A stretch of DNA of 22,808 nt from an uncultured Oscillospiraceae bacterium (GCA_934646185.1 CAKUEH010000039.1:1-22808); one strand, 5' to 3'. Positions 14,911 through 22,191 are shown, counted from the stretch's first letter. The notes: a model not told the origin generated them from the letters alone. Program-made: numbers and translations.

Positions 14911-16055
14911 GAAAGATCGTTTGCCTGGCCACCTCACCCTGGTATCCCATCCCGACGCGCAAGCAGCAGGTCATGAGCCGGATCCCGGACGCGGAAATTC
15001 TTTATTTCGACCCGTCCATCACCTATATTGCCCCCATGAAGGACGACTCCGCCCGGCCAGGGCTGACGAATTACAGAAAAGCGGGCGTCCACCCGAAGGA
15101 GAATATCACGGTGTATGCCCTGCCGCCTGTTCTTCCGTTCTTTTACAAATTCCGCTGGATCAATCAGCTGAACCAGCGGAAAATCGCCCGGTTCGTCCGC
15201 GAAAAGATGCGGGAGCACGGCTTTGAGGACGCCGTCCTGTGGGTCTATTCGCCCGTCACGGCTGATCTGGTCGATCTCGTGCCGCATAAGGCGCTGGTCT
15301 ACGACTGCGTCGACCGGCATTCGGCCTACGGCGGCCTGATGGATCCGGCGCTCGTCGACGCGATGGAACTGGAGCTGGCAGGGAAGGCCGACCATGTCTT
15401 TGCCACCGCCGACGCGCTGGCCGAACGCCTGCGCGCAGCGCAGCCGAAGACGGACATGATCCCGAACGGCGCGAATTTTGAGCGCTTCGTGCAGGCTTCG
15501 CAGCCGCAGCCGCTCCCGGAGGATCTGCGGGAGATCCCGCACCCGATCTTCGGCTTTGTCGGCGCGCTGCAAAGCTGCATCGAGTATGATTACCTCGAAG
15601 CGGCGGCAAAGGCCCGCCCGGATTGGAGCTTTGTCCTGATCGGAAAGGAAAAGCCCGGCGTCGACCTGTCCGCGCTCCACGCCATGCCGAACGTACACTT
15701 CCTCGGCCTCAAGCCGAACGAGCAGCTGCCGCTGTATCTGGCGCAGTTTGACGCCTGTCTGAATCTGTTTGCGAAGAGCGATCTCAGCAAGGATGTGAGC
15801 CCGCTGAAATTCTATGAATATCTGGCTACGGGCCGCCCCATCGTCTCGACGAGGCAGCCGGATCAAATTCTCCAATACGCGCCGCTCATTGAGATCGCCG
15901 ACAGCCCGGAGGAATTCATCTCCGCCTGCGAAAAATCGTGCTCTGATGCAGCTCCGGAGCGCACAGCCGCCCGCATCGAGGCAGGCTGCGCCTGCTCGTG
16001 GGACAGCCGTGTCGCGCAGATGTGCGGCATTCTGGAAGGGCAGGGAATCCTGTGA
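14907..16055 (+). CDS. GT-B glycosyltransferase, TuaH-like
   Basis: A 382-residue cytoplasmic glycosyltransferase. It resembles the teichuronic-acid enzyme TuaH (about 397 residues) through LVYDCVDRHSAYGGL (130-144), VFATADALAERL, IPNGANFERF (185-194), GFVGALQSCIEYDYL and the donor-binding SPLKFYEYLATGRPIVST (298-315). There is no signal peptide. Sugar specificity cannot be read from sequence. Its start overlaps the GT4-CsaB stop (ATGA) and its stop overlaps the pcp start by one base, so all three are co-translated. It probably acts after or with the GT4 domain in building one glycan repeat; that is inferred from the context. Confidence 0.85.
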   Translation: MRKIVCLATSPWYPIPTRKQQVMSRIPDAEILYFDPSITYIAPMKDDSARPGLTNYRKAGVHPKENITVYALPPVLPFFYKFRWINQLNQRKIARFVREKMREHGFEDAVLWVYSPVTADLVDLVPHKALVYDCVDRHSAYGGLMDPALVDAMELELAGKADHVFATADALAERLRAAQPKTDMIPNGANFERFVQASQPQPLPEDLREIPHPIFGFVGALQSCIEYDYLEAAAKARPDWSFVLIGKEKPGVDLSALHAMPNVHFLGLKPNEQLPLYLAQFDACLNLFAKSDLSKDVSPLKFYEYLATGRPIVSTRQPDQILQYAPLIEIADSPEEFISACEKSCSDAAPERTAARIEAGCACSWDSRVAQMCGILEGQGIL

Positions 16056-16669
16056 TGAAAAAACTGCTCGTTACCGGCTTCGATCCATTCGGCGGCGAGG
16101 CTGTCAATCCCGCGTTTGAAGCTGTGCGGCTGCTGCCGGACGAAATCGCAGGGTTTGAATTATGTAAACTTGAGATCCCGACTGAATTCATCAGAAGCGG
16201 CGTGATCCTGAAAGACGCGCTTCGCGCGGAACGCCCCGACGCGGTGCTCTGCGTCGGTCAGGCCGGAGGCCGCACGGCCGTCACGCCGGAGCGCGTGGCG
16301 ATCAACCTGATGGATGCCCGCATCCCGGATAACGCCGGCTATCAGCCGGTCGACACACCCATCGTGCCGGACGGCCCGGCAGCGTATTTTTCGACGCTCC
16401 CCATCAAGGCAATCGCCGAACGGATCCAGAATGCCGGCCTGCCCGCGGCAGTTTCCAACACCGCCGGAACCTATGTCTGCAACAGCCTTCTGTACACGCT
16501 GCTGCACACGGCGGCGCTGGAATATCCGCGCCTGCGCGGCGGATTTGTCCATGTGCCCTATGCCATGGAGCAGCTCCCCGGCAAGCCTGCCGGCACCTTC
16601 GCCATGCCCCTGCCCGACATCGCCCGCGCTCTGACCTGTACCATCGAGACGATTTCCGAAAACCTGTAA
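16055..16669 (+). CDS. pcp: Pyrrolidone-carboxylate peptidase (pyroglutamyl peptidase I)
   Basis: A 204-residue cytosolic cysteine peptidase of family C15 that removes N-terminal pyroglutamate. The family opening KLLVTGFDPFGGEAVNPA (3-20) is clear. The catalytic triad is visible: Glu79 in VTPERVAINL, Cys142 in TAGTYVCNSLLY, and His166 in GFVHVPYAMEQ. Length is typical (about 200-215). The start at 16055 shares a base with the preceding stop (TGATG) and follows GGAAGGGCAGGG. Its place at the end of a glycan operon is unusual, and nothing in the sequence suggests a glycan substrate. A terminator follows. Confidence 0.95.
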   Translation: MKKLLVTGFDPFGGEAVNPAFEAVRLLPDEIAGFELCKLEIPTEFIRSGVILKDALRAERPDAVLCVGQAGGRTAVTPERVAINLMDARIPDNAGYQPVDTPIVPDGPAAYFSTLPIKAIAERIQNAGLPAAVSNTAGTYVCNSLLYTLLHTAALEYPRLRGGFVHVPYAMEQLPGKPAGTFAMPLPDIARALTCTIETISENL

Positions 16670-16683
16670 AAATAACAAAATGA

Positions 16684-16729
16684 CCATCGGCTGTATGCGC
16701 TTACGCATATGGCCGGTGGCTTTCTTTAT
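16684..16729 (+). terminator. Rho-independent terminator after pcp
   Basis: A 16-bp stem with three G-T wobble pairs (16684-16699 and 16704-16719) and a CTTA loop is followed by a C/T tail ending in TTT. It closes the rightward GT4-CsaB unit. Confidence 0.8.
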
Positions 16730-16734
16730 ACAAT

Positions 16735-16777
16735 AAAAAAACAAAATCGCAACCCAGCGATAGCGGTTGCGATTTTG
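16735..16777 (-). terminator. Second (backup) terminator for the tRNA-Arg transcript
   Basis: A perfect 13-bp stem (16742-16754 and 16765-16777) with a 10-base loop is followed on the minus strand by seven T bases (16741-16735). Confidence 0.75.
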
Positions 16778-16780
16778 AAC

Positions 16781-16842
16781 GAAGAAAGACCTTTGCTGTC
16801 GAGGTGGACGCGCTTGCGCGGTCACCTCGACATCCAAAGGTC
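16781..16842 (-). terminator. First terminator of tRNA-Arg: long palindrome
   Basis: A 55-base near-perfect palindrome. The outer arms are 16788-16795 and 16835-16842, the inner arms 16797-16806 and 16823-16832, and the core is GC-rich. It begins 9 bases after the tRNA 3' end and is followed on the minus strand by TTTCTTC. Confidence 0.7.
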
Positions 16843-16851
16843 ATTTCTGAG

Positions 16852-16927
16852 TGGCACCCCAGAGACGATTCGAACGTCCGACCCTTCGCTTAGGAGGCGA
16901 ATGCTCTATCCCCTGAGCTACTGGGGC
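16852..16927 (-). tRNA. tRNA-Arg, anticodon CCU (reads AGG)
   Basis: A 76-base cloverleaf with encoded CCA. The acceptor stem is GCCCCAG with CTGGGGT (G-T at the first pair) and discriminator G. The anticodon stem TTCGC/GCGAA encloses loop CTCCTAA, giving anticodon CCT. The T loop is TTCGAAT, and a normal D arm (AGCTC) is present. A consensus promoter lies just upstream and terminators downstream, so it is a single-gene unit. No integrase or duplicated 3' end is seen nearby. Confidence 0.95.
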
Positions 16928-16942
16928 ATTTTGAACAGTGCT

Positions 16943-16971
16943 ATTCTACAATGCGCCGGTGGGTTTGTCAA
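16943..16971 (-). promoter_or_regulatory. Sigma-A promoter for tRNA-Arg
   Basis: On the minus strand, perfect TTGACA (16971-16966), a 17-base spacer and TAGAAT (16948-16943). Transcription would begin about 9 bases before the mature tRNA 5' end. Confidence 0.9.
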
Positions 16972-16978
16972 GAAGATG

Positions 16979-17007
16979 GAATACCGGAGGCGGACAAACA
17001 ATAGACT
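16979..17007 (+). promoter_or_regulatory. Possible sigma-E-type promoter for the spoIIIA operon
   Basis: GAATACC (16979-16985), a 14-base spacer and AATAGACT (17000-17007) match the Bacillus sigma-E boxes KMATATT and CATACAMT at 5 of 7 and 6 of 8 positions. spoIIIA is sigma-E controlled in Bacillus. The predicted start, near 17014, is close to the ribosome-binding site GGGGGTG (17014-17020), so the leader would be very short. Confidence 0.35.
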
Positions 17008-17025
17008 TGGACTGGGGGTGAGCAA

Positions 17026-18003
17026 ATGCAGAATGCGATCGTGCGTATGCTGCCGCAGGCAGTGCAGACCGCGCTGGCCGGCATGCCGGAGGCGCAGATC
17101 GAGGAGCTTCGGCTGCGGGTGGGGCAAAGGCCGTCTGTTTTGTACATGGGTGCCGAACGGGCGCTGCCCGTCCGGGACACGCTGTCGCAGGCTGAATTGC
17201 AGCAGATGCTTTTGAATGCCTCCGCACAGTCGCAGTATGCCGTGCAGGAGCAGCTGCGGAGCGGTTATCTCAGTCTGCCGGGCGGATACCGCCTTGGTGT
17301 CTGCGGCAGCGCGGTCGTGCAGAACGGCTGTATGACCGGCATCCGGGAAATCTCATCCCTTGCGCTTCGCGTTCCGCATGCCATCCGGCATCCGCCGGAA
17401 CAGCTGCTTCCATATTTGCAGGGATCCTGTCTGCTTGCCGGTGCGCCTGGCAGCGGAAAAACGACGCTGCTGCGAAGCTGCATCCGGGCGCTCTCGGATA
17501 CCGGACAGCGCGTGGCCGTCGCGGACGAGCGGCTGGAGCTGGCCGGAGCGGTACACGGCGTGCCGCAGTTTGATCTCGGGCCATGTACGGACGTGCTCTC
17601 CGGCTGCCCGAAGGGCGAGGGGATGCGCATGTTGCTGCGCAGTATGAACCCGCAGTGGCTTGCGGTCGACGAGATCACGCAGCCGGAGGATCTTGCGGAG
17701 ATCCGGCAGGCGGGCGGCTGCGGTGTCAGGCTGCTTGCGACGATCCACGCCGGTTCTGCGGAGGAGCTGAAGAACAAACCGCTCTGTCGGGAGCTATTCT
17801 CTCTGGGCATTTTCCGGCAGGTGCTTTATCTGGATAAAAACAGGGCGTTTCACGCGGAAAGGATCCAATATGCTGAAACTGATCGGATTGAGCCTGATCC
17901 TGACAGCCTCCGGCGCGGTCGGCGCCGGGCTGGCCGGGACAGTGAAGCGGCAGCAGGCACAGACGCTTGCACTGATCGATGCGCTGCTGCGCATCCGGCA
18001 TGA
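17026..18003 (+). CDS. spoIIIAA: Stage III sporulation protein AA (ATPase)
   Basis: A 325-residue secretion-type ATPase that, in known systems, powers the SpoIIIA-SpoIIQ channel from the mother-cell cytoplasm. Walker A is GAPGSGKTT (139-147) and the Walker B-like segment is WLAVDEITQ (211-219). N-terminal features include ELRLRVGQRP and SLPGGYRLGVCG, typical of the family. GGGGGTG upstream fixes the start. The last 44 or so residues (from about 282) are Arg/Asp-rich and are read in a different frame over the start of spoIIIAB, overlapping it by 134 bases. The conserved part appears to end near residue 281, so a lost stop or a one-base deletion is possible. Function is otherwise secure. Confidence 0.93.
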   Translation: MQNAIVRMLPQAVQTALAGMPEAQIEELRLRVGQRPSVLYMGAERALPVRDTLSQAELQQMLLNASAQSQYAVQEQLRSGYLSLPGGYRLGVCGSAVVQNGCMTGIREISSLALRVPHAIRHPPEQLLPYLQGSCLLAGAPGSGKTTLLRSCIRALSDTGQRVAVADERLELAGAVHGVPQFDLGPCTDVLSGCPKGEGMRMLLRSMNPQWLAVDEITQPEDLAEIRQAGGCGVRLLATIHAGSAEELKNKPLCRELFSLGIFRQVLYLDKNRAFHAERIQYAETDRIEPDPDSLRRGRRRAGRDSEAAAGTDACTDRCAAAHPA

Positions 18004-18385
18004 GCTGCAATACCGGCTGACGCCGCTGCCGGATATTTTTGCCGCGCTGGGCAGCGGGCGGAACCGTGAGATCGCGGACTTTTTTTCACGATTTGCGGCT
18101 GGCCTGTCCTCAGCCCGGACCTGCACGGTCGGCTACGCCTGCCGTCAGGCGCTTGCGCAGACGCGCGGTCTGTGTCTTTCCGGTGCGACGCGGGGGACGC
18201 TTCTGAGTCTGTTTGATTCGCTCGGAAAATATGACCTGGAGGGAAGCGTTCAGGCGCTTGACCTGGCGCTGTCCCGCCTCCGGGAAGAGGCGAAGACGCT
18301 GCAAAGCGGCGCGGCAGCGCGATGCAGGACCTATCTGACGCTCGGCATCTGCACGGGACTGGCTGTGGCGGTGATCCTGATCTGA
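17870..18385 (+). CDS. spoIIIAB: Stage III sporulation protein AB
   Basis: A 171-residue protein, the same length as Bacillus SpoIIIAB. It has an N-terminal membrane helix (about residues 4-23), a cytoplasmic helical domain like that of type II secretion GspF proteins, and a C-terminal membrane helix (YLTLGICTGLAVAVILI). It is part of the mother-cell membrane complex of the feeding channel. The start at 17870 is inside the spoIIIAA frame, with GGAAAGGA (17856-17863) before it. The segment LGKYDLEGS, near residue 120, is typical of the family. One base separates its stop from spoIIIAC. Confidence 0.93.
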   Translation: MLKLIGLSLILTASGAVGAGLAGTVKRQQAQTLALIDALLRIRHELQYRLTPLPDIFAALGSGRNREIADFFSRFAAGLSSARTCTVGYACRQALAQTRGLCLSGATRGTLLSLFDSLGKYDLEGSVQALDLALSRLREEAKTLQSGAAARCRTYLTLGICTGLAVAVILI

Positions 18386-18386
18386 T

Positions 18387-18581
18387 ATGGATATTGACCT
18401 GATCTTTAAAATCGCGGCCGTCGGGATCATCGTCTCCATTCTCAATCAGGTTCTCGTCCGTTCCGGACGTGAGGAACAGGCGACTATGACCTCGCTGGCG
18501 GCGCTGGTGGTCGTGCTGATGATCGTCGTGCAGCGCATCGCGGAGCTGTTCGACATGGTCAAGACGCTGTTTGAATTCTGA
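18387..18581 (+). CDS. spoIIIAC: Stage III sporulation protein AC
   Basis: A 64-residue membrane protein with two hydrophobic helices (about 5-22 and 34-52) joined by a short basic loop (VRSGREEQA). Size matches Bacillus SpoIIIAC (about 68). It forms part of the membrane core of the SpoIIIA complex. It starts one base after the spoIIIAB stop and shares one base with the spoIIIAD start (TGATG). Confidence 0.93.
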   Translation: MDIDLIFKIAAVGIIVSILNQVLVRSGREEQATMTSLAALVVVLMIVVQRIAELFDMVKTLFEF

Positions 18582-18973
18582 TGGATGTGATCGGAAAGCT
18601 GATCGCTGCGGTGCTTCTGTGCAGCGTGATCTGCCTGCTGCTGAAAAAGCAGGCGCCGGAGCTGACGCTCTGCCTGTGCGTGCTGGTGTGTGCGCTCTGC
18701 TTTTTGTCGGCCCTGCCGTTCTTTTCTCCCGTTCTGGCCTTTTTTCACCGGCTGGAGGACATGACCGGCCTGTCCGGCGCGGTGTTTGCGCCGCTGTTCA
18801 AAACGGCGGCCATCGGCCTTCTGGCGCAGATGGCCGGGACAATCTGCCGGGACAGCGGTCAGCAGGCGCTTGCGCAGGCCGTCGAGATCTGCAGCGGCTT
18901 TCTCAGCTTTTATCTTGCGCTGCCGCTGCTGGAAATGGTGCTCTCCCTGCTGCAGACGATGATAGGAGGCTGA
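18581..18973 (+). CDS. spoIIIAD: Stage III sporulation protein AD
   Basis: A 130-residue membrane protein (about 133 in Bacillus) with four or so hydrophobic segments. The central part, GLSGAVFAPLFKTAAIGLLA, then ICRDSGQQALAQAVEICSG, is characteristic of the family. Together with SpoIIIAC and SpoIIIAE it forms the inner-membrane part of the channel machinery. It overlaps spoIIIAC by one base and ends one base before spoIIIAE, whose ribosome-binding site AGGAGG lies in its last codons. Confidence 0.93.
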   Translation: MDVIGKLIAAVLLCSVICLLLKKQAPELTLCLCVLVCALCFLSALPFFSPVLAFFHRLEDMTGLSGAVFAPLFKTAAIGLLAQMAGTICRDSGQQALAQAVEICSGFLSFYLALPLLEMVLSLLQTMIGG

Positions 18974-18974
18974 T

Positions 18975-20069
18975 ATGCGGCGCTGCATCATATTTCTCTG
19001 CATTCTGGCTGCGCTGGTCGCGCCTGTTCTTGCGCTGGACGTTCTGGAAGAGGAACGGCAGATCCTGAATGTGGACACGCTGACGGACGGCCTTCCGGAC
19101 GACGCGCAGGATGCGCTGCGCGCCTACAGCCCGTCCGCGCGCACGGATCCCGGCGAAGCGATCCTCGCGATCATCAAATGGGCGTCCGGACTGTCGGTCA
19201 GTACGCTGCGGGAGGCCGTGCAGACGGCGTCTTTGCTGCTGACGGCCGCGCTCATCTGCCAGCTTGTCCGGCAAAGCGTTCCGGACGACCGGCTGCACAT
19301 TCAGGCCATGACGGGAGCGCTTGCCATCACGCTGCTGTTTGCGGCGAATATCAAAAGCATGATCGGTCTGGCGGTCTCCGTGCTGGATGAAATGGAGGCA
19401 TACTCCAAGCTCCTGCTTCCGGTGATGTGCGGCGCGGCGGCCGCATCCGGATCTCTGACGGGCGCGGGCGCGCTGTATATGGGCTCGTCGCTGTTTTTCA
19501 GCATGCTCACGACGCTTGTCCGCAGTCTGCTCGTTCCGCTCGTCTATGCGTTCGTCGGCCTTGCCGCCGCCGAATGCGCGCTGCCCGGCGGAAAGCTCAC
19601 AAGCGTCCGGCAGCTTCTGGGCTGGTGCATCAAGGCGCTTCTGAAGGGTGTGATGTATGTGTTCACGGCGTACCTGTCGTTGACGGGGCTTTTGTCCGGC
19701 AGCAGCGACGAGGCGGCGGTCAACGCGGCCAAATCCACGCTGTCCGCCGCGATCCCGGTCGTGGGAGGCATCGCGTCCGATGCGTCCGAGGCCGTCTTGC
19801 AGAGCGCGAAGCTCCTGCGCGCGTCAGCCGGGACCTTTGGGATCCTGGCGGTGCTGGCGATGGCGCTCGTCCCGTTTTTTAAGATCACGATCTGCTATCT
19901 GACTATGAAGCTGACGGCGGCGATCGCCGGTTTTGCGGCGGGGAAGGAGCATGCCGCGCTCATCAGCGCGCAGAGCAGCGCCATGGGCTATGTGCTCGGC
20001 ATGACCGGGAGCGCCGCACTGATGCTCCTGTTCAGCACGTGCTGCTTTATGAAGGTGGCATCTGGATGA
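18975..20069 (+). CDS. spoIIIAE: Stage III sporulation protein AE
   Basis: A 364-residue polytopic membrane protein (about 399 in Bacillus) with an N-terminal signal-like helix (CIIFLCILAALVAPVLAL), a short outer segment and then about seven helices. Typical segments are ALAITLLFAANIKSMIGLAV, EMEAYSKLLLPVM, and the late PVVGGIASDASEAVLQSAKL. It is the largest membrane component of the SpoIIIA complex. AGGAGG at 18964-18969 fixes the start; the stop overlaps spoIIIAF (ATGA). Confidence 0.94.
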   Translation: MRRCIIFLCILAALVAPVLALDVLEEERQILNVDTLTDGLPDDAQDALRAYSPSARTDPGEAILAIIKWASGLSVSTLREAVQTASLLLTAALICQLVRQSVPDDRLHIQAMTGALAITLLFAANIKSMIGLAVSVLDEMEAYSKLLLPVMCGAAAASGSLTGAGALYMGSSLFFSMLTTLVRSLLVPLVYAFVGLAAAECALPGGKLTSVRQLLGWCIKALLKGVMYVFTAYLSLTGLLSGSSDEAAVNAAKSTLSAAIPVVGGIASDASEAVLQSAKLLRASAGTFGILAVLAMALVPFFKITICYLTMKLTAAIAGFAAGKEHAALISAQSSAMGYVLGMTGSAALMLLFSTCCFMKVASG

Positions 20070-20545
20070 TGGAGGCTGTACGGGGATATTTGCTGCGCCT
20101 GACGGCCGGCGCGTTTTTGAGCGCGGGGCTTCTGGCGCTCATTCCGAAGGGTACGCCGAAAAAGGCGGCTGCCGTCTTATGCGGGCTTGTGATGCTGCTG
20201 CTTGCGCTCACGCCGCTGGCGCAGCTTGATTATGACGCGCTCTCAGAGGCGATCAGCCGTCTGGAGCTGGAAAAGGAGGAAGCGAGAACGGGAATCGAGA
20301 TCCGGAACCAGGCGCTTGTGGCCAGGATCATATCGGGCCGCGTACAGGCATATATATTGGACAAAGCTGCCGCGCTGGGACTGAGCGTCACAGTTGAGCT
20401 TGAGATGGAAACACGGGCGGACACGCCGTATCCGAAAGCCGTGACGATCCGCGGCGAGGCGAACCCGGCGCAGAAGCAGCAGCTTCAGCAGTATCTGGAG
20501 CAGACCTTCGCCATCCCGGTGCAAAGGCAGGTCTGGACGCCATGA
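20066..20545 (+). CDS. spoIIIAF: Stage III sporulation protein AF
   Basis: A 159-residue protein with two N-terminal membrane helices (about 11-27 and 34-53) and an extracytoplasmic domain with the ring-building fold shared by SpoIIIAF, AG and AH (known for the family). The start at 20066 (or the adjacent ATG at 20069) follows GAAGGTGG at 20051-20058; a frame extension to 20039 lies inside spoIIIAE and lacks such a site. The stop overlaps spoIIIAG (ATGA). Sequence conservation is low in this family, so the call rests mostly on topology, size and operon position. Confidence 0.88.
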   Translation: MMEAVRGYLLRLTAGAFLSAGLLALIPKGTPKKAAAVLCGLVMLLLALTPLAQLDYDALSEAISRLELEKEEARTGIEIRNQALVARIISGRVQAYILDKAAALGLSVTVELEMETRADTPYPKAVTIRGEANPAQKQQLQQYLEQTFAIPVQRQVWTP

Positions 20546-21072
20546 AAGACCGGCAGCTGTCACAGCTGCGCGTGCAGGCGGCGCAGCTGCTCCGCAAATA
20601 CCGGATCCCGCTGCTCGTGTTTCTGCTCGGTGTCGCGCTGGCGCTGGTGCCGGGGCGGACGAAGAAGACGGAAGCGCAGCAGCACACGGCGGAGACGGCG
20701 GGCACGGCCTTCGATCTTTCTGCGGCGCAGGCGCAAATGGAGGAGCTGCTGTCTGCGATCAACGGGGCAGGGCGGGTCCGGCTGATGCTGACGCTCTCAT
20801 CGGGGGAGCGGGCCGTTTACCAGACGGACAGCCGCACCGTGACTGCCTCCGGCAGCACGACCCAGGAAACGGAGACAGTCTTCCGGCAGTCGGGCGGCTC
20901 GGAAAAGGAACCGGCGGTGCAGACGGTCGTTTATCCGCAGTATCAGGGCGCGGTCGTTATCTGCGACGGCGCGGAGCGCGCGAGCGTCCGCCTCGCGGTC
21001 ATACAGGCTGTATCGAGCCTCACGGGGCTCGGAAGCAATAAAATCGCAGTGGTAAAAATGAAAGGGCAATAG
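20542..21072 (+). CDS. spoIIIAG: Stage III sporulation protein AG
   Basis: A 176-residue protein (about 229 in Bacillus) with one N-terminal membrane helix (IPLLVFLLGVALALVPG, about residues 23-39), a low-complexity linker and a C-terminal ring-building domain ending LTGLGSNKIAVVKMK. The segment GRVRLMLTLSSGERAVYQTD is typical. Family knowledge: it forms a large oligomeric ring in the intermembrane space. It is shorter than the Bacillus protein. The start overlaps spoIIIAF (ATGA); the stop is followed at once by the AGGAGG of spoIIIAH. Confidence 0.92.
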   Translation: MKDRQLSQLRVQAAQLLRKYRIPLLVFLLGVALALVPGRTKKTEAQQHTAETAGTAFDLSAAQAQMEELLSAINGAGRVRLMLTLSSGERAVYQTDSRTVTASGSTTQETETVFRQSGGSEKEPAVQTVVYPQYQGAVVICDGAERASVRLAVIQAVSSLTGLGSNKIAVVKMKGQ

Positions 21073-21083
21073 GAGGAATCTGT

Positions 21084-21656
21084 ATGAAAATCTGGAAGCG
21101 GAACGCGATCATCGCATCGGTATTGCTGCTGGTGTGTGCGGGGGTGTATCTCAACTGGTCCAAGGCGCAGAAATCCACCGCGCAGGATCTGACCGAGACG
21201 CTCTCGGCGGAGCAGGTGATGGGGGAGGACACGCTTGTCGTGGCGGACGGCGAAGCGCTGCCGCAGGAGGCGGTCGCGGCCTCGTCGGATGAAACACAGG
21301 CAGCGGATTATTTTGCCCAGGTACGCCTGAGCCGGCAGGAATCAAGAGACTCTGCCGTCGAGCTGCTTGAAGAGACCATCGCCTATGACGAGGGCACGGA
21401 CATCGGCGAGGCAGCCTGTCAGACGCTCAACAACATCGTCGGCACGGCGCTGAGCGAAGCACAGATCGAAAGTCTTGTGATCGCCAAGGGATATGACGAC
21501 TGTGTGACGTACATCAACGACGGCGTCGTCTGCGTGGCGGTCTCCGCGCCCGCGGAGGGACTGAGCGACGCGGACGCGGCGCTGATCTCGGATATCGTGA
21601 CATCTCAGACGGATTATATGCTCTCCCAGGTGCGCATTATCGAGGTTAAGCCCTGA
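21084..21656 (+). CDS. spoIIIAH: Stage III sporulation protein AH
   Basis: A 190-residue protein (about 218 in Bacillus) with a basic N-terminus, one membrane helix (about 8-24, AIIASVLLLVCAGVYLN) and an extracytoplasmic domain. The conserved start of the folded domain is visible as DYFAQVRLSRQESRDSAVEL (about 73-92), and the end as the YF/EccC-like domain DIVTSQTDYMLSQVRIIEVKP. In known systems it binds SpoIIQ across the intermembrane space. AGGAGG (21071-21076) supports the start. Last gene of the operon. Confidence 0.95.
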   Translation: MKIWKRNAIIASVLLLVCAGVYLNWSKAQKSTAQDLTETLSAEQVMGEDTLVVADGEALPQEAVAASSDETQAADYFAQVRLSRQESRDSAVELLEETIAYDEGTDIGEAACQTLNNIVGTALSEAQIESLVIAKGYDDCVTYINDGVVCVAVSAPAEGLSDADAALISDIVTSQTDYMLSQVRIIEVKP

Positions 21657-21681
21657 TTTACCGGGGATTTTCAGAAAGGGA

Positions 21682-21709
21682 TTGCATTTTGACGGTTTTG
21701 TGGTAAAAT
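21682..21709 (+). promoter_or_regulatory. Sigma-A-like promoter for the Gls24-nusB unit
   Basis: TTGCAT (21682-21687), a 16-base spacer and TAAAAT (21704-21709), with an expected start near 21716 and a leader of about 50 bases. It would allow the downstream housekeeping genes to be expressed apart from the sporulation operon. Confidence 0.5.
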
Positions 21710-21764
21710 GAATCCAATATAAAAGCAAAACCTTTTCTGAATCCCTGAACAGGAGGAACCCAGT

Positions 21765-22148
21765 ATGGCTGAAAAGAACGAGTATTTCACGCAGAAGCTC
21801 GAAAACGGGACGCTTCAGATCTCCGAGGACGTTGTTGCGTCCGTTGCGGCGGCTGCTGTGCTTGAGGTAGATGGCGTCTGCGGCCTGTCCAGCAATATCA
21901 GCACGGATATCGCAGAAATGCTCGGCATGAAGACGATGGCGCGCGGCGTCCGCCTGACGCCGATGAAGGACGGCGCGGTCAAGATCGAATGCGATGTGGT
22001 CGCGAAATTCGGGCAGAGCGTATTTTCTCTCGCCAAGACCGTACAGGACGCGGTCAAGACCAGCGTGGAATCCGTCGCCGGACTGACCGTCGCGCAGGTC
22101 AACGTCAATATCTGCGGCATTGCCATGCCGAAGGAATTAAAGAAATAA
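21765..22148 (+). CDS. Asp23/Gls24 family envelope stress protein (YqhY-like)
   Basis: A 127-residue soluble protein of the Asp23/Gls24 family: GTLQISEDVVASVAAAAVLE, then VDGVCGLSS, AEMLGMK, and the C-terminal VKTSVESVAGLTVAQVNVNI. AGGAGG at 21752-21757 fixes the start. In Bacillus the paralogue yqhY sits directly before nusB, as here, and is linked there to control of acetyl-CoA carboxylase; the accB and accC genes that precede it in Bacillus are missing here. The exact function is unknown. It has no membrane segment. Confidence 0.92.
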   Translation: MAEKNEYFTQKLENGTLQISEDVVASVAAAAVLEVDGVCGLSSNISTDIAEMLGMKTMARGVRLTPMKDGAVKIECDVVAKFGQSVFSLAKTVQDAVKTSVESVAGLTVAQVNVNICGIAMPKELKK

Positions 22149-22157
22149 CAAAAAAGC

Positions 22158-22191
22158 AAACCCTTTGCTTGGCGTGAAGGGTTTCTTTTTT
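22158..22191 (+). terminator. Rho-independent terminator or attenuator between the Gls24 gene and nusB
   Basis: AAACCCTT (22158-22165) pairs with AAGGGTTT (22177-22184), followed by CTTTTTT (22185-22191). No separate promoter is visible between it and nusB, so read-through is likely. Confidence 0.75.

Noticed and set aside
16852..16927. tRNA-Arg as an integration site
   Set aside because: There is no integrase, no duplicated tRNA 3' end and no foreign gene next to it.
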